From RGIG7213 sp045124505 (GTDB lineage: Bacteria > Bacillota > Clostridia > Oscillospirales > CAG-272), in assembly GCA_045124505.1 (NCBI GenBank), contig JBGVLZ010000029.1, forward strand, positions 1 through 64,000: DNA of 64,000 bases, written 5' to 3'. This document shows positions 54,860-64,000 of this stretch, in pieces. The position numbers and the translations under genes are program-made. Under the pieces are notes generated by a model. The model searched no databases. It had not been told where the DNA came from and saw only the letters and a list, made by a program, of their open reading frames with translations. Positions within the stretch are counted from its first letter, which is position 1, and the number at the start of each line of letters is the position of its first letter.

Positions 54860-56968
54860 TTATAATTCAAACGCCTTTATCTTATCTAATCCAAACTCAA
54901 TCGTTTGTTCCTTTGCTACCGATATGGTTGCACTTTGCCCATTCACCGAAACACTGTAAGTTTTACCGTTAAGAGTAATACCGCTTACGCCACCGTCATC
55001 AAACAAATCTACCGCAGTTATGCCCCCCTCGTGGAACATAAACCCGTTGCGGAGCCATACGCTATCTATCATGATAATAGCCCCAAATAATGACGGGCGT
55101 ACCCCTTCGCAAACGACACCGCGTCCGTTTGCATTATAGAGTTCTCCAATAAACCCGCTCCTCACAATATCGCGCATACACGCTTGTACGAAATCAGCGG
55201 CAATATCTGCTCTACCGTGTCGCAACAATCCGTAGGTCGTATAAGCAAAACTGTCGTATTTTACCCCTGCAAAGCCGACAAACGCCAATTCGGGATTGTA
55301 TTGGCTAATGGTAAAATCAAGAACAGCATTTAAGGTTTCCCCTTCTATTTCATCCGTCCAAAGATACTTGTTTATCCAAAGAGGCGTTCCTTCACTCGTT
55401 CTCCCGTCTTCCGTATAATAATACTGCACAATTCCATCTTCAAGGAAAAACCAATCCAAGCTGTCTTCGTATAATTGTTGTCCTTTTTGTTCCCAATACG
55501 ATTTTTGTTCTGTCAATTCAAGTTCTTCGCAAATCTTACGCATAAACTTCAAATCGACGAGGTAAGATGAAACAAAGTCTGCGTCCTTTTCGTCAATATA
55601 ATTATGGCTGTTGAGTATCCAACGGGGATTTTCATATCGCCAATTAAGATATGCGGTAAGTGGTTCAACACAAGAACGTAATTTTTCTTTATCGGGTTTT
55701 GCCTGATAACAAATCCATACCGTTTCCGCTTTATTACTCGGCAAGGATTCCCCTTGAATATTCCCGTCCGACGGTATATTCAAGATACTGCCAAGACAAA
55801 GTTCCCAAGCAATATCCGCATCAATAAACGAATACATTTGCGTCCCAAACAACGATTCCCAAATACAGGAATACTTGTTTTCAGGACTGCCTTCCGCCCA
55901 CATAGACGATTTACCCGCCGACATACCACGCCACGCAAATCGGTCGTTTGCGGGCAATACGTTTGAGATTACTTGCACCCAACTACGATAATAGTACAAC
56001 TCGATGTTTTCTGCCGTCACGTTATACGATTCTAAGGTAGGTAACGAAAATTCTTGCGGACGAGGCACTTTATTCAAAAGCCCGTTCCATTCTTTTTCAC
56101 GCAGAGAAAGAGCTTGTACGAAATCATTGTTCTTAAACGGCTTGACCGCTCTTTCTTTTACTTGTCCTGCATTTTCACCGCGCTTACCAACGACAACTGC
56201 CCCTGCCGTCTTTTCGGTGAAATCAGGCGTAAAGCACCAAATACCCGATTGCGAAGGTTTGTCTTGTGCGTTATCGTCCTTTTCAAAGGAAGAAAGCGTA
56301 TCGTAAAATTTCCATTCCCCCGACGAAGAGAAACCTATTCCTACGACGATACCGTCCGAAGTACGATATACAAACGATTCTTCGTCAAAGCTCATTGCTT
56401 GCATATTCCCTGCAGCGTAAGAACCCCAATACGCGTATTGTTTCGCATTCCCTTCCGTAATACGTACAACCGTATATTCGTCGTAAAAATAATCCGACAC
56501 TGACAATTCGCATCCGTTATCGTATTTCGCTTCGTATGTAAGTCTATCTGGACGAGTACCAAATACCGTTTCTTCATTCGCCCAAAGATATCCGCCGTAA
56601 GCGTTTTTCGATGCCATACCGAATATATTCGTAAGTTTTTTCGGATTGCTTAACGAATCAAGCACCCCCATATCAAACGAAAGATTTTCACGGTTAAAAT
56701 AGGTTGATTGCCGTTCATCCGTATCCATATGATTTTTGTAATCAAAGGGATTTACCACGAGAACGCTATCCCGCACCGTAAGCCACGCTTCACGGTCTAT
56801 GCTCGTATCAAGTAGTTCTGAGCATTTTACTTCATAAGCAGTGGTATCCGTAATCGGTTGTCCTCCGTCTTTATTATACAGCTGTCTTGTTTGTGTACAA
56901 GCGGAAGTAAATATGCACAAACCGCTTAACAAAGCTACACCGATTTTTGTTTTTATTCTTTTTGCCAT
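54860..56968 (-). CDS. Lipoprotein, six-hairpin-glycosidase-like
   Basis: 702 residues. Lipobox CIFTSACTQ (cysteine 24). N-terminal beta-sandwich (about 40-290) and an alpha-helical C-terminal part (about 330-640) with repeated W/Y-rich helices (YYYRSWVQVISNVL, WESLFGTQMYSFIDADIAWELCLGSIL, WLNWRYENP-like stretches). This pattern is that of (alpha/alpha)6 six-hairpin glycosidases (GH37/GH63/GH78-like); Glu and Asp residues that could be catalytic are present, but I cannot assign the family. Extracellular lipoprotein in the same operon as GH3 and the importer. Confidence 0.6.
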   Translation of the reverse strand: MAKRIKTKIGVALLSGLCIFTSACTQTRQLYNKDGGQPITDTTAYEVKCSELLDTSIDREAWLTVRDSVLVVNPFDYKNHMDTDERQSTYFNRENLSFDMGVLDSLSNPKKLTNIFGMASKNAYGGYLWANEETVFGTRPDRLTYEAKYDNGCELSVSDYFYDEYTVVRITEGNAKQYAYWGSYAAGNMQAMSFDEESFVYRTSDGIVVGIGFSSSGEWKFYDTLSSFEKDDNAQDKPSQSGIWCFTPDFTEKTAGAVVVGKRGENAGQVKERAVKPFKNNDFVQALSLREKEWNGLLNKVPRPQEFSLPTLESYNVTAENIELYYYRSWVQVISNVLPANDRFAWRGMSAGKSSMWAEGSPENKYSCIWESLFGTQMYSFIDADIAWELCLGSILNIPSDGNIQGESLPSNKAETVWICYQAKPDKEKLRSCVEPLTAYLNWRYENPRWILNSHNYIDEKDADFVSSYLVDLKFMRKICEELELTEQKSYWEQKGQQLYEDSLDWFFLEDGIVQYYYTEDGRTSEGTPLWINKYLWTDEIEGETLNAVLDFTISQYNPELAFVGFAGVKYDSFAYTTYGLLRHGRADIAADFVQACMRDIVRSGFIGELYNANGRGVVCEGVRPSLFGAIIMIDSVWLRNGFMFHEGGITAVDLFDDGGVSGITLNGKTYSVSVNGQSATISVAKEQTIEFGLDKIKAFEL

Positions 56969-56983
56969 TTATATTTCCTCTTT

Positions 56984-57844
56984 TTATTGTTTAATACCCG
57001 AAACGGAAACGCCTTCTATAAAATATTTTTGCGTAAAAATGAACAACACGACGATAGGCACCATCATAAGAATATTGCCTGCGGAAATAACGTTCCATTG
57101 CTTCGTATCGCCGACCTTCAATAAATCGTACATTCTATACATAAGCAAAGAAAGCGGTAATTTGTTTGCGTCCGCACCGCTTAAAAACAGCAACGGCGTC
57201 ATAAAGTCGTTCCAAGAACCCGTAAAAGTAAAGATAAACACGGTAAGCAGTACGGGAACGCTTAAAGGCAACGCCAACGTTGCATATTGACCAAAATAAT
57301 TTGCCCCGTCGATTTCTGCCGCCTCGTAAAGCGTTTTCGGTATCCCCAAGAAAAACTGTCTAATCAGAAATACGTTCATTATACCGCCACCCAAGAAAGG
57401 AGGAATCCAGAACGGGAAATACGTATTCAGCCAACCAAGATTGATATAAAGTTCATACATAGAAATTGTCAATACTTGCCCAGGTATCATTGCCGAAAAC
57501 ATCAACACGCTAAAAATCCAATCCTTTTCTTTTACGTCAAAGCGCGCAAACGCATACGCGACAAGCGAGGCAGAAAAGGTCGTTCCAAACGCACTAATAA
57601 AAGCAATATGCAAGGACGTAAATAAACCCGTAGTATAGTTTTGCTCAAAGAGTACCGTTTTGTAGTTGGATAATTTCGCTACAACGATAGACGTGGGAAT
57701 CAAATTCGCAGGTTCAGAAACTGCCTGTTCAAACGTCTTAAAACTCGTTGACAAAAGCGATATAAACGGTAAAAGCAATATGATAGAAAAAATTACTAGT
57801 ATCGTATAGAGAATTACGTTCTTTTTAACTTCATTTTTCGTCAT
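56984..57844 (-). CDS. ABC sugar transporter permease, MalG/LacG type
   Basis: 286 residues with six membrane helices and the EAA loop YEAAEIDGANYFGQYATLALPLSVPV. This is the CUT1-type inner-membrane permease. It pairs with the next gene. No ATPase gene is in the window; CUT1 systems in Bacillota often use a shared MsmK/UgpC-type ATPase encoded elsewhere. Confidence 0.93.
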   Translation of the reverse strand: MTKNEVKKNVILYTILVIFSIILLLPFISLLSTSFKTFEQAVSEPANLIPTSIVVAKLSNYKTVLFEQNYTTGLFTSLHIAFISAFGTTFSASLVAYAFARFDVKEKDWIFSVLMFSAMIPGQVLTISMYELYINLGWLNTYFPFWIPPFLGGGIMNVFLIRQFFLGIPKTLYEAAEIDGANYFGQYATLALPLSVPVLLTVFIFTFTGSWNDFMTPLLFLSGADANKLPLSLLMYRMYDLLKVGDTKQWNVISAGNILMMVPIVVLFIFTQKYFIEGVSVSGIKQ

Positions 57845-57853
57845 TTTCTCACC

Positions 57854-58762
57854 TCAATACTCATAATTAACATAGAACTTCGATAATTTCATATTGATAA
57901 ATACTATAATACCAACCAATACGCAAAGTATCCAAGCCATAGCCGATGCCAAGCCCATTCTATACGTTCCCGTATAAGCGAGATTATAAATAACCCCTAC
58001 GTAGAAATCCATACCCCCTGCACCAACAAATGCTTCCGTAAACACTTGCATCCCGCCTATAATTGCACCGATAAGGTTGTATAAAATTGCAGGCGTGACA
58101 AGGGGCAACGTTATTGTGAAGAAACTGTGCATCGCGCTTGAACCGTCTAATAAAGCCGCCTCGTAATAGGTTTTGGGGATATTGTTTATACCGGCGATAA
58201 AGATAATCATCTTACCGCCAAAGCCCCAACAGGACATTATAATCAACGTAGATAAAGCGGTATCGGTACTTGCCAGCCAAAGCGGAAGATTTTCTCTTGC
58301 CATACCCATACTCAACAAAAGCGAATTTACAAGTCCGTTAGAGGCATCGAATATTGACGCAAACATAATCGTCGTCGCTACGCTCGGCAATATACTCGGT
58401 ATGTAAAAGATTGCGCGAAAAAACGTCGTACCACGAACGTTCTGCGTTAAAATAACAGCAGAAAACAACGCAATAACGTTCGTTAAAATTACGTTAAAAA
58501 ATGCATATACCACCGAATTTTGAAGTGCTGGCCAAAACTTGGGATAATTCGTCAATAAATATTCATAGTTTTTGAACCATACCCACTGCGCATCAGCAGG
58601 ATACATCAATAATTTGTTGGTAAAACTTGCTATTAAACTATTTATAAAAGGATATATCGTCAAAACCGAAAAGCCGATAATTGCTGGTATCAAAAACAGA
58701 TAAAACGCAATTCTTTGACGAGTATGTCTTTTCAACAACTTTTTTTCGCGCGTGTGTGTCAT
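57854..58762 (-). CDS. ABC sugar transporter permease, MalF/LacF type
   Basis: 302 residues, six membrane helices, EAA loop YEAALLDGSSAMHSFFTITLPLVTPA. It forms the permease pair with the MalG-type gene nine bases downstream; the usual order (binding protein, F-type, G-type) is kept. Confidence 0.93.
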   Translation of the reverse strand: MTHTREKKLLKRHTRQRIAFYLFLIPAIIGFSVLTIYPFINSLIASFTNKLLMYPADAQWVWFKNYEYLLTNYPKFWPALQNSVVYAFFNVILTNVIALFSAVILTQNVRGTTFFRAIFYIPSILPSVATTIMFASIFDASNGLVNSLLLSMGMARENLPLWLASTDTALSTLIIMSCWGFGGKMIIFIAGINNIPKTYYEAALLDGSSAMHSFFTITLPLVTPAILYNLIGAIIGGMQVFTEAFVGAGGMDFYVGVIYNLAYTGTYRMGLASAMAWILCVLVGIIVFINMKLSKFYVNYEY

Positions 58763-58764
58763 TA

Positions 58765-60168
58765 TTAGAAACCTGCCCCGTAACTATAATCAATATAACT
58801 GTTTGCCATATCTTGTGCTTCTTTCGCCGCTTTGGAAGGCGTCACGCCGTCAAGAATTTTGTTTATCTCTACGTCCACGTATTGAACCATAACTTCTTCA
58901 AAATAGGAAACTCTGGGTAAAACTTCCGACGTTTTCATCATTTCATAGATTGCTTCATAATTTTTATAAACGGTCTTTCTTTCTGCTTTTGGAATTGCAA
59001 GCAACAAATCGCGTTCGCTCTTTCTCGGAACGGGACACGCAAATTGAGAAAGCTCGTCAATATCCGTTCTAGGCGCGGTAAGCCATTTCAAAAGTTCCCA
59101 AGCACCCTTCTTGTTTTTGGAATTTCTATGAATACCGTAAGCCGTAATCGAAAGTTCTGTGCCTTCACGCGACGTCGAACCGTCTTCTCTTCTCATCATA
59201 GGCAGTTGTTCAATCTCAAATTTCAAATTTTTAGCGTTGGAGTAGGACAAAAGTGCTGCCGCGTGCGCACTATAAATCATTGCAACTTTACCTGCCCCAA
59301 AACCACCTAAATCGCTACCGTCCGTACCGAAGTTCGTACCGATTTTCGTTTCGGGATAAGGAGTTTGATTTTTTGCGCCAAACAAGGATGCCCATTGTTC
59401 CAACGACTTAATCCCCAGTTCGTTATTTAATGAAACTTTACCGTTTTCGTCAAACAACTCACCGCCATTCATTTTATAGATAGAATACCATTGCGTCCAC
59501 CAAGTTGTAACCGTTTCATTACCCCATTGAACTGCCTTCTTACGGCTGGAATCTTGCCATTTCGTCAAAGTTTGTCCTGCCGATACAAAATCGTCAAAAG
59601 TCCATTCCGCCGTAGGATACGCCACTTCCGATTCGTCAAACAAGTCGGTATTATATACAAGCAACGATACGTTGAACATCGTAGGAAGATAGTAAATCCC
59701 TTCCCCCGACGTTAAACTATCCATAAATCCGTCCATAAAATCGTTTACTTGCACTTCTGCCGCATCACGTTCAATTAACTTGTTTAAGGGCAATAAAAAC
59801 CCACGTTGGTTAAGCAAATGCACGTCGCCGCCAAGCACAAGGTCGGGGGGATTACCGCCACCAATTGCATTTGCTTGGTTCGTCTTAATACTGTCGCCTG
59901 CGCCATTCCAGTCAACCGTGACTTCATATTGCGGATATGCATCTTCAAACGCTGCAATTTTATCCGCATAGTACGCTTGCATATCATTACTAATATAGAC
60001 TTTAATATCGTTTTCGGAATCGTTATTTCCTTCCCAATCAATCTTTTCCCAATCAATCGTATCCGAATAACCGTCGCCTTGACCGCCGCCACATGCCGTC
60101 ATACTTAAAACGGAAAACGCCATTGTTGCGCTTAACGTAAGCGCAAGTATTTTTTTACTTCTTTTCAT
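58765..60168 (-). CDS. Extracellular sugar-binding lipoprotein (CUT1 ABC)
   Basis: 467 residues from ATG 60168 (AGAGG eight bases ahead). Lipobox LSMTAC then GGGQGDG spacer. Solute-binding family 1 layout, about 420 residues after the anchor, with NGAGDSIKTNQANAIGGGNPPDLVLGGDVH and later WKL-type C-lobe (AWELLKWL). It binds oligosaccharide outside the cell and delivers it to the two permeases. First of the three transporter genes, two bases ahead of the F-type permease. Confidence 0.93.
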   Translation of the reverse strand: MKRSKKILALTLSATMAFSVLSMTACGGGQGDGYSDTIDWEKIDWEGNNDSENDIKVYISNDMQAYYADKIAAFEDAYPQYEVTVDWNGAGDSIKTNQANAIGGGNPPDLVLGGDVHLLNQRGFLLPLNKLIERDAAEVQVNDFMDGFMDSLTSGEGIYYLPTMFNVSLLVYNTDLFDESEVAYPTAEWTFDDFVSAGQTLTKWQDSSRKKAVQWGNETVTTWWTQWYSIYKMNGGELFDENGKVSLNNELGIKSLEQWASLFGAKNQTPYPETKIGTNFGTDGSDLGGFGAGKVAMIYSAHAAALLSYSNAKNLKFEIEQLPMMRREDGSTSREGTELSITAYGIHRNSKNKKGAWELLKWLTAPRTDIDELSQFACPVPRKSERDLLLAIPKAERKTVYKNYEAIYEMMKTSEVLPRVSYFEEVMVQYVDVEINKILDGVTPSKAAKEAQDMANSYIDYSYGAGF

Positions 60169-60206
60169 AATCATTACCTCTTTTCTTAAAATTTGTATAT
60201 CTAATG

Positions 60207-62609
60207 TTAGTTTCCTGTTAACGACAGTTCCTCACGATAAGTGACTGTCATATTGCCAAGCGTTATAGACGAATTGTTTTGGTTATAATATACCAACGTA
60301 TAGATTGTACCGTTCCAAATCGTACTCGTCGCCGTATCTATTATCGTTGTATAGTCACCGCTACTTCCCAACGAATCGTATTTTGAACCCGCATCTCCGT
60401 TATTCCATTGCCATACGAAATAACCATCTTTTACAACCGTCTGCGTAATGCTTACAGATACTACGTTGTTTGGATTGCTAAATACCATTTTGATAGGATT
60501 CGTGTACTTGCTTCCGTTCGCGCCAGCCTGCACCGTATCTTTTACGGTAAGCATCCCGTTTTCATCTATCGTCAAGTTAGCGTTCACACCTTGCCGCAAA
60601 AATTCTATCTTATCATTGTCATCGCTTAACCAACCATAATTGCTTTGCACAGGCGCGGTTGTCCATTTATACCCATCGGGTACGTTTGCCGTACTATTGC
60701 TTGCAATCGCCGAATTCATATATCCGTAAATTGCGCCCAAATCGTGCATCTCTTTATATTGAACAACGATAGATTTTATGTTAGGCGTTTGCGTTGCATC
60801 TGTCACGATTACCGCTTGATATTGATTTATATTATCAACGTTTGCCAATCCAAAAGTTGCGCTATTGTTAGAAATCCCAGCCGTGCGAGTATATGCGATT
60901 GCACCCGTATCGTCGAGAAGGTATAGCGTTGCATTTTCAGCCGTTTCTTCTGTGTCAAATTCCGTTGTTAAACTTTCCAACGTTTTATAATTAGCCAAGT
61001 TATACTTCGGCAGACCTGCCAATTCGCTTGCCTGATTATTATAAAGTACCTTTTGATAGGAAACGGTCATATCGTGGAAGATTCCGTAGCTTTCCGTATC
61101 CGTTGCCTTATAACATATACGCGCATACATATTGCCCGTCCAGTTCTCAAAATTTTCAGGCTCTACTGAAACGGAAAGAGTTTTACTTTGTCCTGCGTTG
61201 GGTACGTTTTTACCACCTATTAAATACGACGTACCCGCCGTTGCATAAAAATGCACCTCAAAATAAGAATCTTTATATACTGTGGTAGATAAATCCACTT
61301 TTTTTATCGTAGCACTTTCATCAAACGTCCAATAAAACGGATATTGGTTATATACTTGGCTTGTTGAAGTTCCACCCATTGCGCGAACATAACCATTGTC
61401 ATCAACCTTATATCGACTATTTAGCGAATTAAAAGTAAACTCAACCCCGTTAACCGTCATATTTGCCGTTGTCGTATCCTGTTCCGTTGCTTCCGCATAC
61501 AAAGATTTCAAAATATCCGTCATCTTATAAGTTTCAAGATAATTTGCTTTTAAGGAATTGATTTCAGGCGTATTCGTTTTCGTGGTAGTAAATACTGCGT
61601 AATAATCACTCGCATTTTCTACTGCGCTCATATCAAATACTGCTACGCCACTTCCCACGCTTGCCGTAAGCGTTTGAATTTCCGCGCCGTACATATCGCA
61701 CAATTTCAGCGTTGCCGTATCCGTAGCATTGACCGAATCTTCATCAAACGCAACGCTTACGGATTGCAAATGCTCGTATCCTGCAAGCGCGTATGCCTTC
61801 ACGTTGACTGCATTTTTTAATTTGTAATATAAATCCACCACCAAGCTTCCGTCCGTACGAACTATCGCCGTTTTAGAATCGGAAATTTCCGTATCCAACG
61901 TATGCGTAGTGGGAAGATTTTCATAATCCGCCACCGTTATTTCTTCGCGGTCACGTCCTTGCAAAGTTTTCGTTTCCATCAATTTATAATCGCCACTAAT
62001 CGTTTGCAAATAATAATTGACTTTATAGGGCGGGTCGAACAATGGTTTACCACGATAATTACGAAGTTGTACGTGCGAGTTATCGTGCGTACACACCCAT
62101 ACGTCGTGCGCCGCGACTTCATAAGTTGCTTCCACGCTTTCGCAATACTCGTAATCGTGTCCAAGTGCAGGAATTGTTTCCGTCTTAGTTTCGCCCGTTA
62201 TCGCATTGGTATAGGTAAGAACGCCGTCGCTTTCGCACGTGGGCGCAGTTGTTTGTACGCCGTAGCCCCATACGGGATTCACGAACACCACGCAAGCGTC
62301 CGCATACCCTTTTTTCGTGGTAAGCGTAATAATTGCACTGCCCAAACCAACCGCTTCTAATTTCTTATCGTTGCCGATTTTTACAACGTTTTCGTCAGAA
62401 CTCGTAATCGCCAAAATTTCGTCCTGTCCAGATGGATTGCTTAAGGTATATTCCAACGCTTTCTTTTCCCCTTCTACAAGGGTAATTCTTTCTTCCAAGA
62501 TGGAAACGCTACCGACTTGTGTCGTATTGTTATTGCACCCTGTTGCAAGCCCAAAAGACGTGCTTATAATACCGCAGAGCAAAAGAGATAAAAACTTTTT
62601 ACTTTTCAT
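60207..62609 (-). CDS. Large lipoprotein with Big_2-like domain (second copy)
   Basis: 800 residues. Lipobox FGLATGC (cysteine 25). Ig-like Big_2 domain (about 30-110, AITSSDENVVKI), knuckle repeat variant (APTCESDG, ALGHDYEYC, CTHDNSH), then three or four beta modules, a layout shared with the lipoprotein at 46272-48443. Short sequence blocks are common to both (ALGHDY, SVEATYE/SVSATYN, RNYRG/RNYQG). Likely a surface binding protein for the same glycan. It overlaps the next upstream gene by 11 bases. Confidence 0.72.
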   Translation of the reverse strand: MKSKKFLSLLLCGIISTSFGLATGCNNNTTQVGSVSILEERITLVEGEKKALEYTLSNPSGQDEILAITSSDENVVKIGNDKKLEAVGLGSAIITLTTKKGYADACVVFVNPVWGYGVQTTAPTCESDGVLTYTNAITGETKTETIPALGHDYEYCESVEATYEVAAHDVWVCTHDNSHVQLRNYRGKPLFDPPYKVNYYLQTISGDYKLMETKTLQGRDREEITVADYENLPTTHTLDTEISDSKTAIVRTDGSLVVDLYYKLKNAVNVKAYALAGYEHLQSVSVAFDEDSVNATDTATLKLCDMYGAEIQTLTASVGSGVAVFDMSAVENASDYYAVFTTTKTNTPEINSLKANYLETYKMTDILKSLYAEATEQDTTTANMTVNGVEFTFNSLNSRYKVDDNGYVRAMGGTSTSQVYNQYPFYWTFDESATIKKVDLSTTVYKDSYFEVHFYATAGTSYLIGGKNVPNAGQSKTLSVSVEPENFENWTGNMYARICYKATDTESYGIFHDMTVSYQKVLYNNQASELAGLPKYNLANYKTLESLTTEFDTEETAENATLYLLDDTGAIAYTRTAGISNNSATFGLANVDNINQYQAVIVTDATQTPNIKSIVVQYKEMHDLGAIYGYMNSAIASNSTANVPDGYKWTTAPVQSNYGWLSDDNDKIEFLRQGVNANLTIDENGMLTVKDTVQAGANGSKYTNPIKMVFSNPNNVVSVSITQTVVKDGYFVWQWNNGDAGSKYDSLGSSGDYTTIIDTATSTIWNGTIYTLVYYNQNNSSITLGNMTVTYREELSLTGN

Positions 62610-64000
62610 TTGTTTCTCCCCCTTTTACCACGTTATTTTTTCTTTTGAAGAAAAAAACTATGCCAAACGCCGTAAGAACGGCTGCCGTAGACAATAACGC
62701 CGTATTTGAAACGGAACTACTACAAGAACTAACTGTTTGCACCGCTTCTACAACCGTATAAGTTGCCGTTGCCGTCGTTCCGTTTGCCGTCGCCGTTACG
62801 GTAATCGTCGCACCAACAGCCCCTTTTTCGATTTTCAATACACCCGTTTCGCTAATGGAAACTTTTTCATTTCCTTCCACCGTCCAAACGACTTCGGAAG
62901 AAATTTCCTCGCCTTGCATAACGATTGCGCCAAGCGTATATTCGCTTCCTTCGTTGAGCATTGCGCCGTTTGCCATGCCCGTAATAGCCACCGTCGTTTT
63001 TACAGGTTCGTTCGGCAAGGGTTCTTCTTGCGATACGGTTTTATATACGTAATACGTTCCTTCGCTTTCTTTTTCCAAATATCCTTCGGGAATAGAACCA
63101 AACGAAGTATTGCCCATCATAATTACGCACGCCTTTCCGTCCGTCGTAATGTCGGCAGGAAGTTTTGCGCCGTAATTTGTTGCGTTTTGACTTCTTCCGT
63201 CAAACGAAAGGGTTGCCGACGAAAAATCCACTGTGCCGTAGTTTTCTATCCCAGCACGCGACATACGTTCAAAAACCGTATTCCCGATAAACGTAGCCTT
63301 TGCGCGATCATCCACGAACACCGCATTCCAGCCCGTCTTAAAATGTGCGTTTTGGAAAGTAGCTTTTGCCCCCTTTGCCAAGGCAAACATACCTTCATGC
63401 GCAAGCCCCATTGCTTTATACCCGTTAAAATCTATCGTCAAATCACGGTCAAGATACACATTTTCGTTGATTTCCACGATATAATTAAATCGAATATCGT
63501 CCGCCTCGCACTTTTCAACCGCCGCACGCAAAGCCAGTTCGTTGCTTACGTCTTGTATCTGCTTTGCTGACGTATCGAAAAACTTGAAATCGTCGAAATA
63601 CCAATCGGCTTCGTTATCCTGCGTTTTTGCCACTACGTCAATACGCGTAATACCGCTCGTCACACCAATAACGCCGTTGTTGTAATCGGTTGCGTGCGTA
63701 CTGCCGTAAAGGGTAATATTACCTTTGTCGACGTTGCCGTTCATTATCTCGCCCAGTTCGATTTCAAAATAATTCCAACCCTTTTCCACGTAGCGGTTGT
63801 CCTGCGAAAAAATTCCGTCGTCGGGTATGATACGAAGACTATCTTTCGAGCCGTCGCCCTTCCCCAAATACACTGCGCTATCATCCGTAAGCAAGACCCG
63901 TTCCGTAGAATACAACCAAAAGGAAAACGCCAAATTTTCTTGGTCCATATCATCAAGGAATAACCCCGTCGAACTCGGTTCTCTAAACACGCGAGGCGCA
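62599..64000 (-). CDS. Large surface protein, 5' end beyond the window
   Basis: The frame is open to the right edge, so the gene is incomplete at its 5' end (GTG 63990 is an internal codon). The visible 467 codons contain a jelly-roll-like carbohydrate-binding region (about 1-140), a parallel beta-helix-like stretch (about 155-310, LTIDFNGYKAMGL, ATFQNAHFKTGW, ATFIGNTVFERM), a Big_2-like domain (about 335-420) and a C-terminal membrane helix with KRKNN tail. No LPXTG. It may bind or process the glycan at the surface; catalytic residues are not visible in the part seen. Confidence 0.65.
   Translation of the reverse strand, partial: APRVFREPSSTGLFLDDMDQENLAFSFWLYSTERVLLTDDSAVYLGKGDGSKDSLRIIPDDGIFSQDNRYVEKGWNYFEIELGEIMNGNVDKGNITLYGSTHATDYNNGVIGVTSGITRIDVVAKTQDNEADWYFDDFKFFDTSAKQIQDVSNELALRAAVEKCEADDIRFNYIVEINENVYLDRDLTIDFNGYKAMGLAHEGMFALAKGAKATFQNAHFKTGWNAVFVDDRAKATFIGNTVFERMSRAGIENYGTVDFSSATLSFDGRSQNATNYGAKLPADITTDGKACVIMMGNTSFGSIPEGYLEKESEGTYYVYKTVSQEEPLPNEPVKTTVAITGMANGAMLNEGSEYTLGAIVMQGEEISSEVVWTVEGNEKVSISETGVLKIEKGAVGATITVTATANGTTATATYTVVEAVQTVSSCSSSVSNTALLSTAAVLTAFGIVFFFKRKNNVVKGGETNEK

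Noticed and set aside
1..64000. CRISPR arrays, tRNA or rRNA genes
   Set aside because: I saw no regularly spaced short repeats and no cloverleaf or rRNA-like sequence in the gaps longer than 100 bases; the repeats seen are within protein genes.

Overview
The window looks like chromosome from a monoderm, low-to-moderate GC member of Bacillota, most likely an uncultured gut-type Clostridia. The evidence is strong AGGAGG ribosome sites, several TTG starts, a PrgI/VirB4-type conjugation apparatus, tandem large serine recombinases, signal-peptide and lipoprotein-rich surface genes and a CUT1 sugar transporter locus. Nearly every gene lies on the minus strand, so transcription runs from high to low coordinates. 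I cannot assign genus or species from sequence alone.

Layout. (1) 0-1.8 kb: chromosomal flank with a MATE exporter and what looks like the 3' remnant of an interrupted gene. (2) About 1.75-35 kb: an integrated element. From its right end it has a small HTH regulator, then a long type IV secretion (T4SS) operon (34.0 to 12.25 kb), an S1-domain protein, a 1416-residue Ig-repeat surface protein, and finally a separate transcription unit made of a strong promoter, a structured RNA leader, a DUF3268-type zinc protein, a signal peptidase, a TnpW-like small protein and two large serine recombinases. (3) 35.2-64 kb: a mannose-type glycan utilisation locus holding a phosphofructokinase, a mannose-6-phosphate isomerase/ROK kinase fusion, GH31, GH38 and GH3 enzymes, a six-hairpin glycosidase-like lipoprotein, a sialate-O-acetylesterase-family enzyme, a calcineurin-like phosphoesterase, an ABC importer (two permeases plus binding lipoprotein) and several large secreted Ig-like or lipoprotein genes. 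The last gene runs off the right edge.

How it works together. In the glycan locus, exported proteins probably bind and trim a host or dietary glycan. The importer takes in oligosaccharides, cytoplasmic GH38/GH31/GH3 enzymes release mannose and glucose, and the kinase/isomerase fusion and PFK feed these into glycolysis.

The element is the most interesting part. It carries two T4SS cores in one operon. Set A (23.4-34.0 kb) is conventional: pilin, VirB6, PrgI, VirB4 and VirD4. Set B (12.3-23.4 kb) is derived: PrgI is fused to VirB4, the VirD4 paralogue has lost its ATPase motifs, and the two-helix pilin sequence is present four times, once alone and three times as the C-terminal end of a secreted ectodomain, one of them a 939-residue Ig-like/cysteine-repeat protein. 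No relaxase, primase, topoisomerase or cell-wall hydrolase is visible in the window. Set B may therefore build a surface-display or adhesion apparatus from T4SS parts. That function is inference; the architecture is read directly from the sequence.
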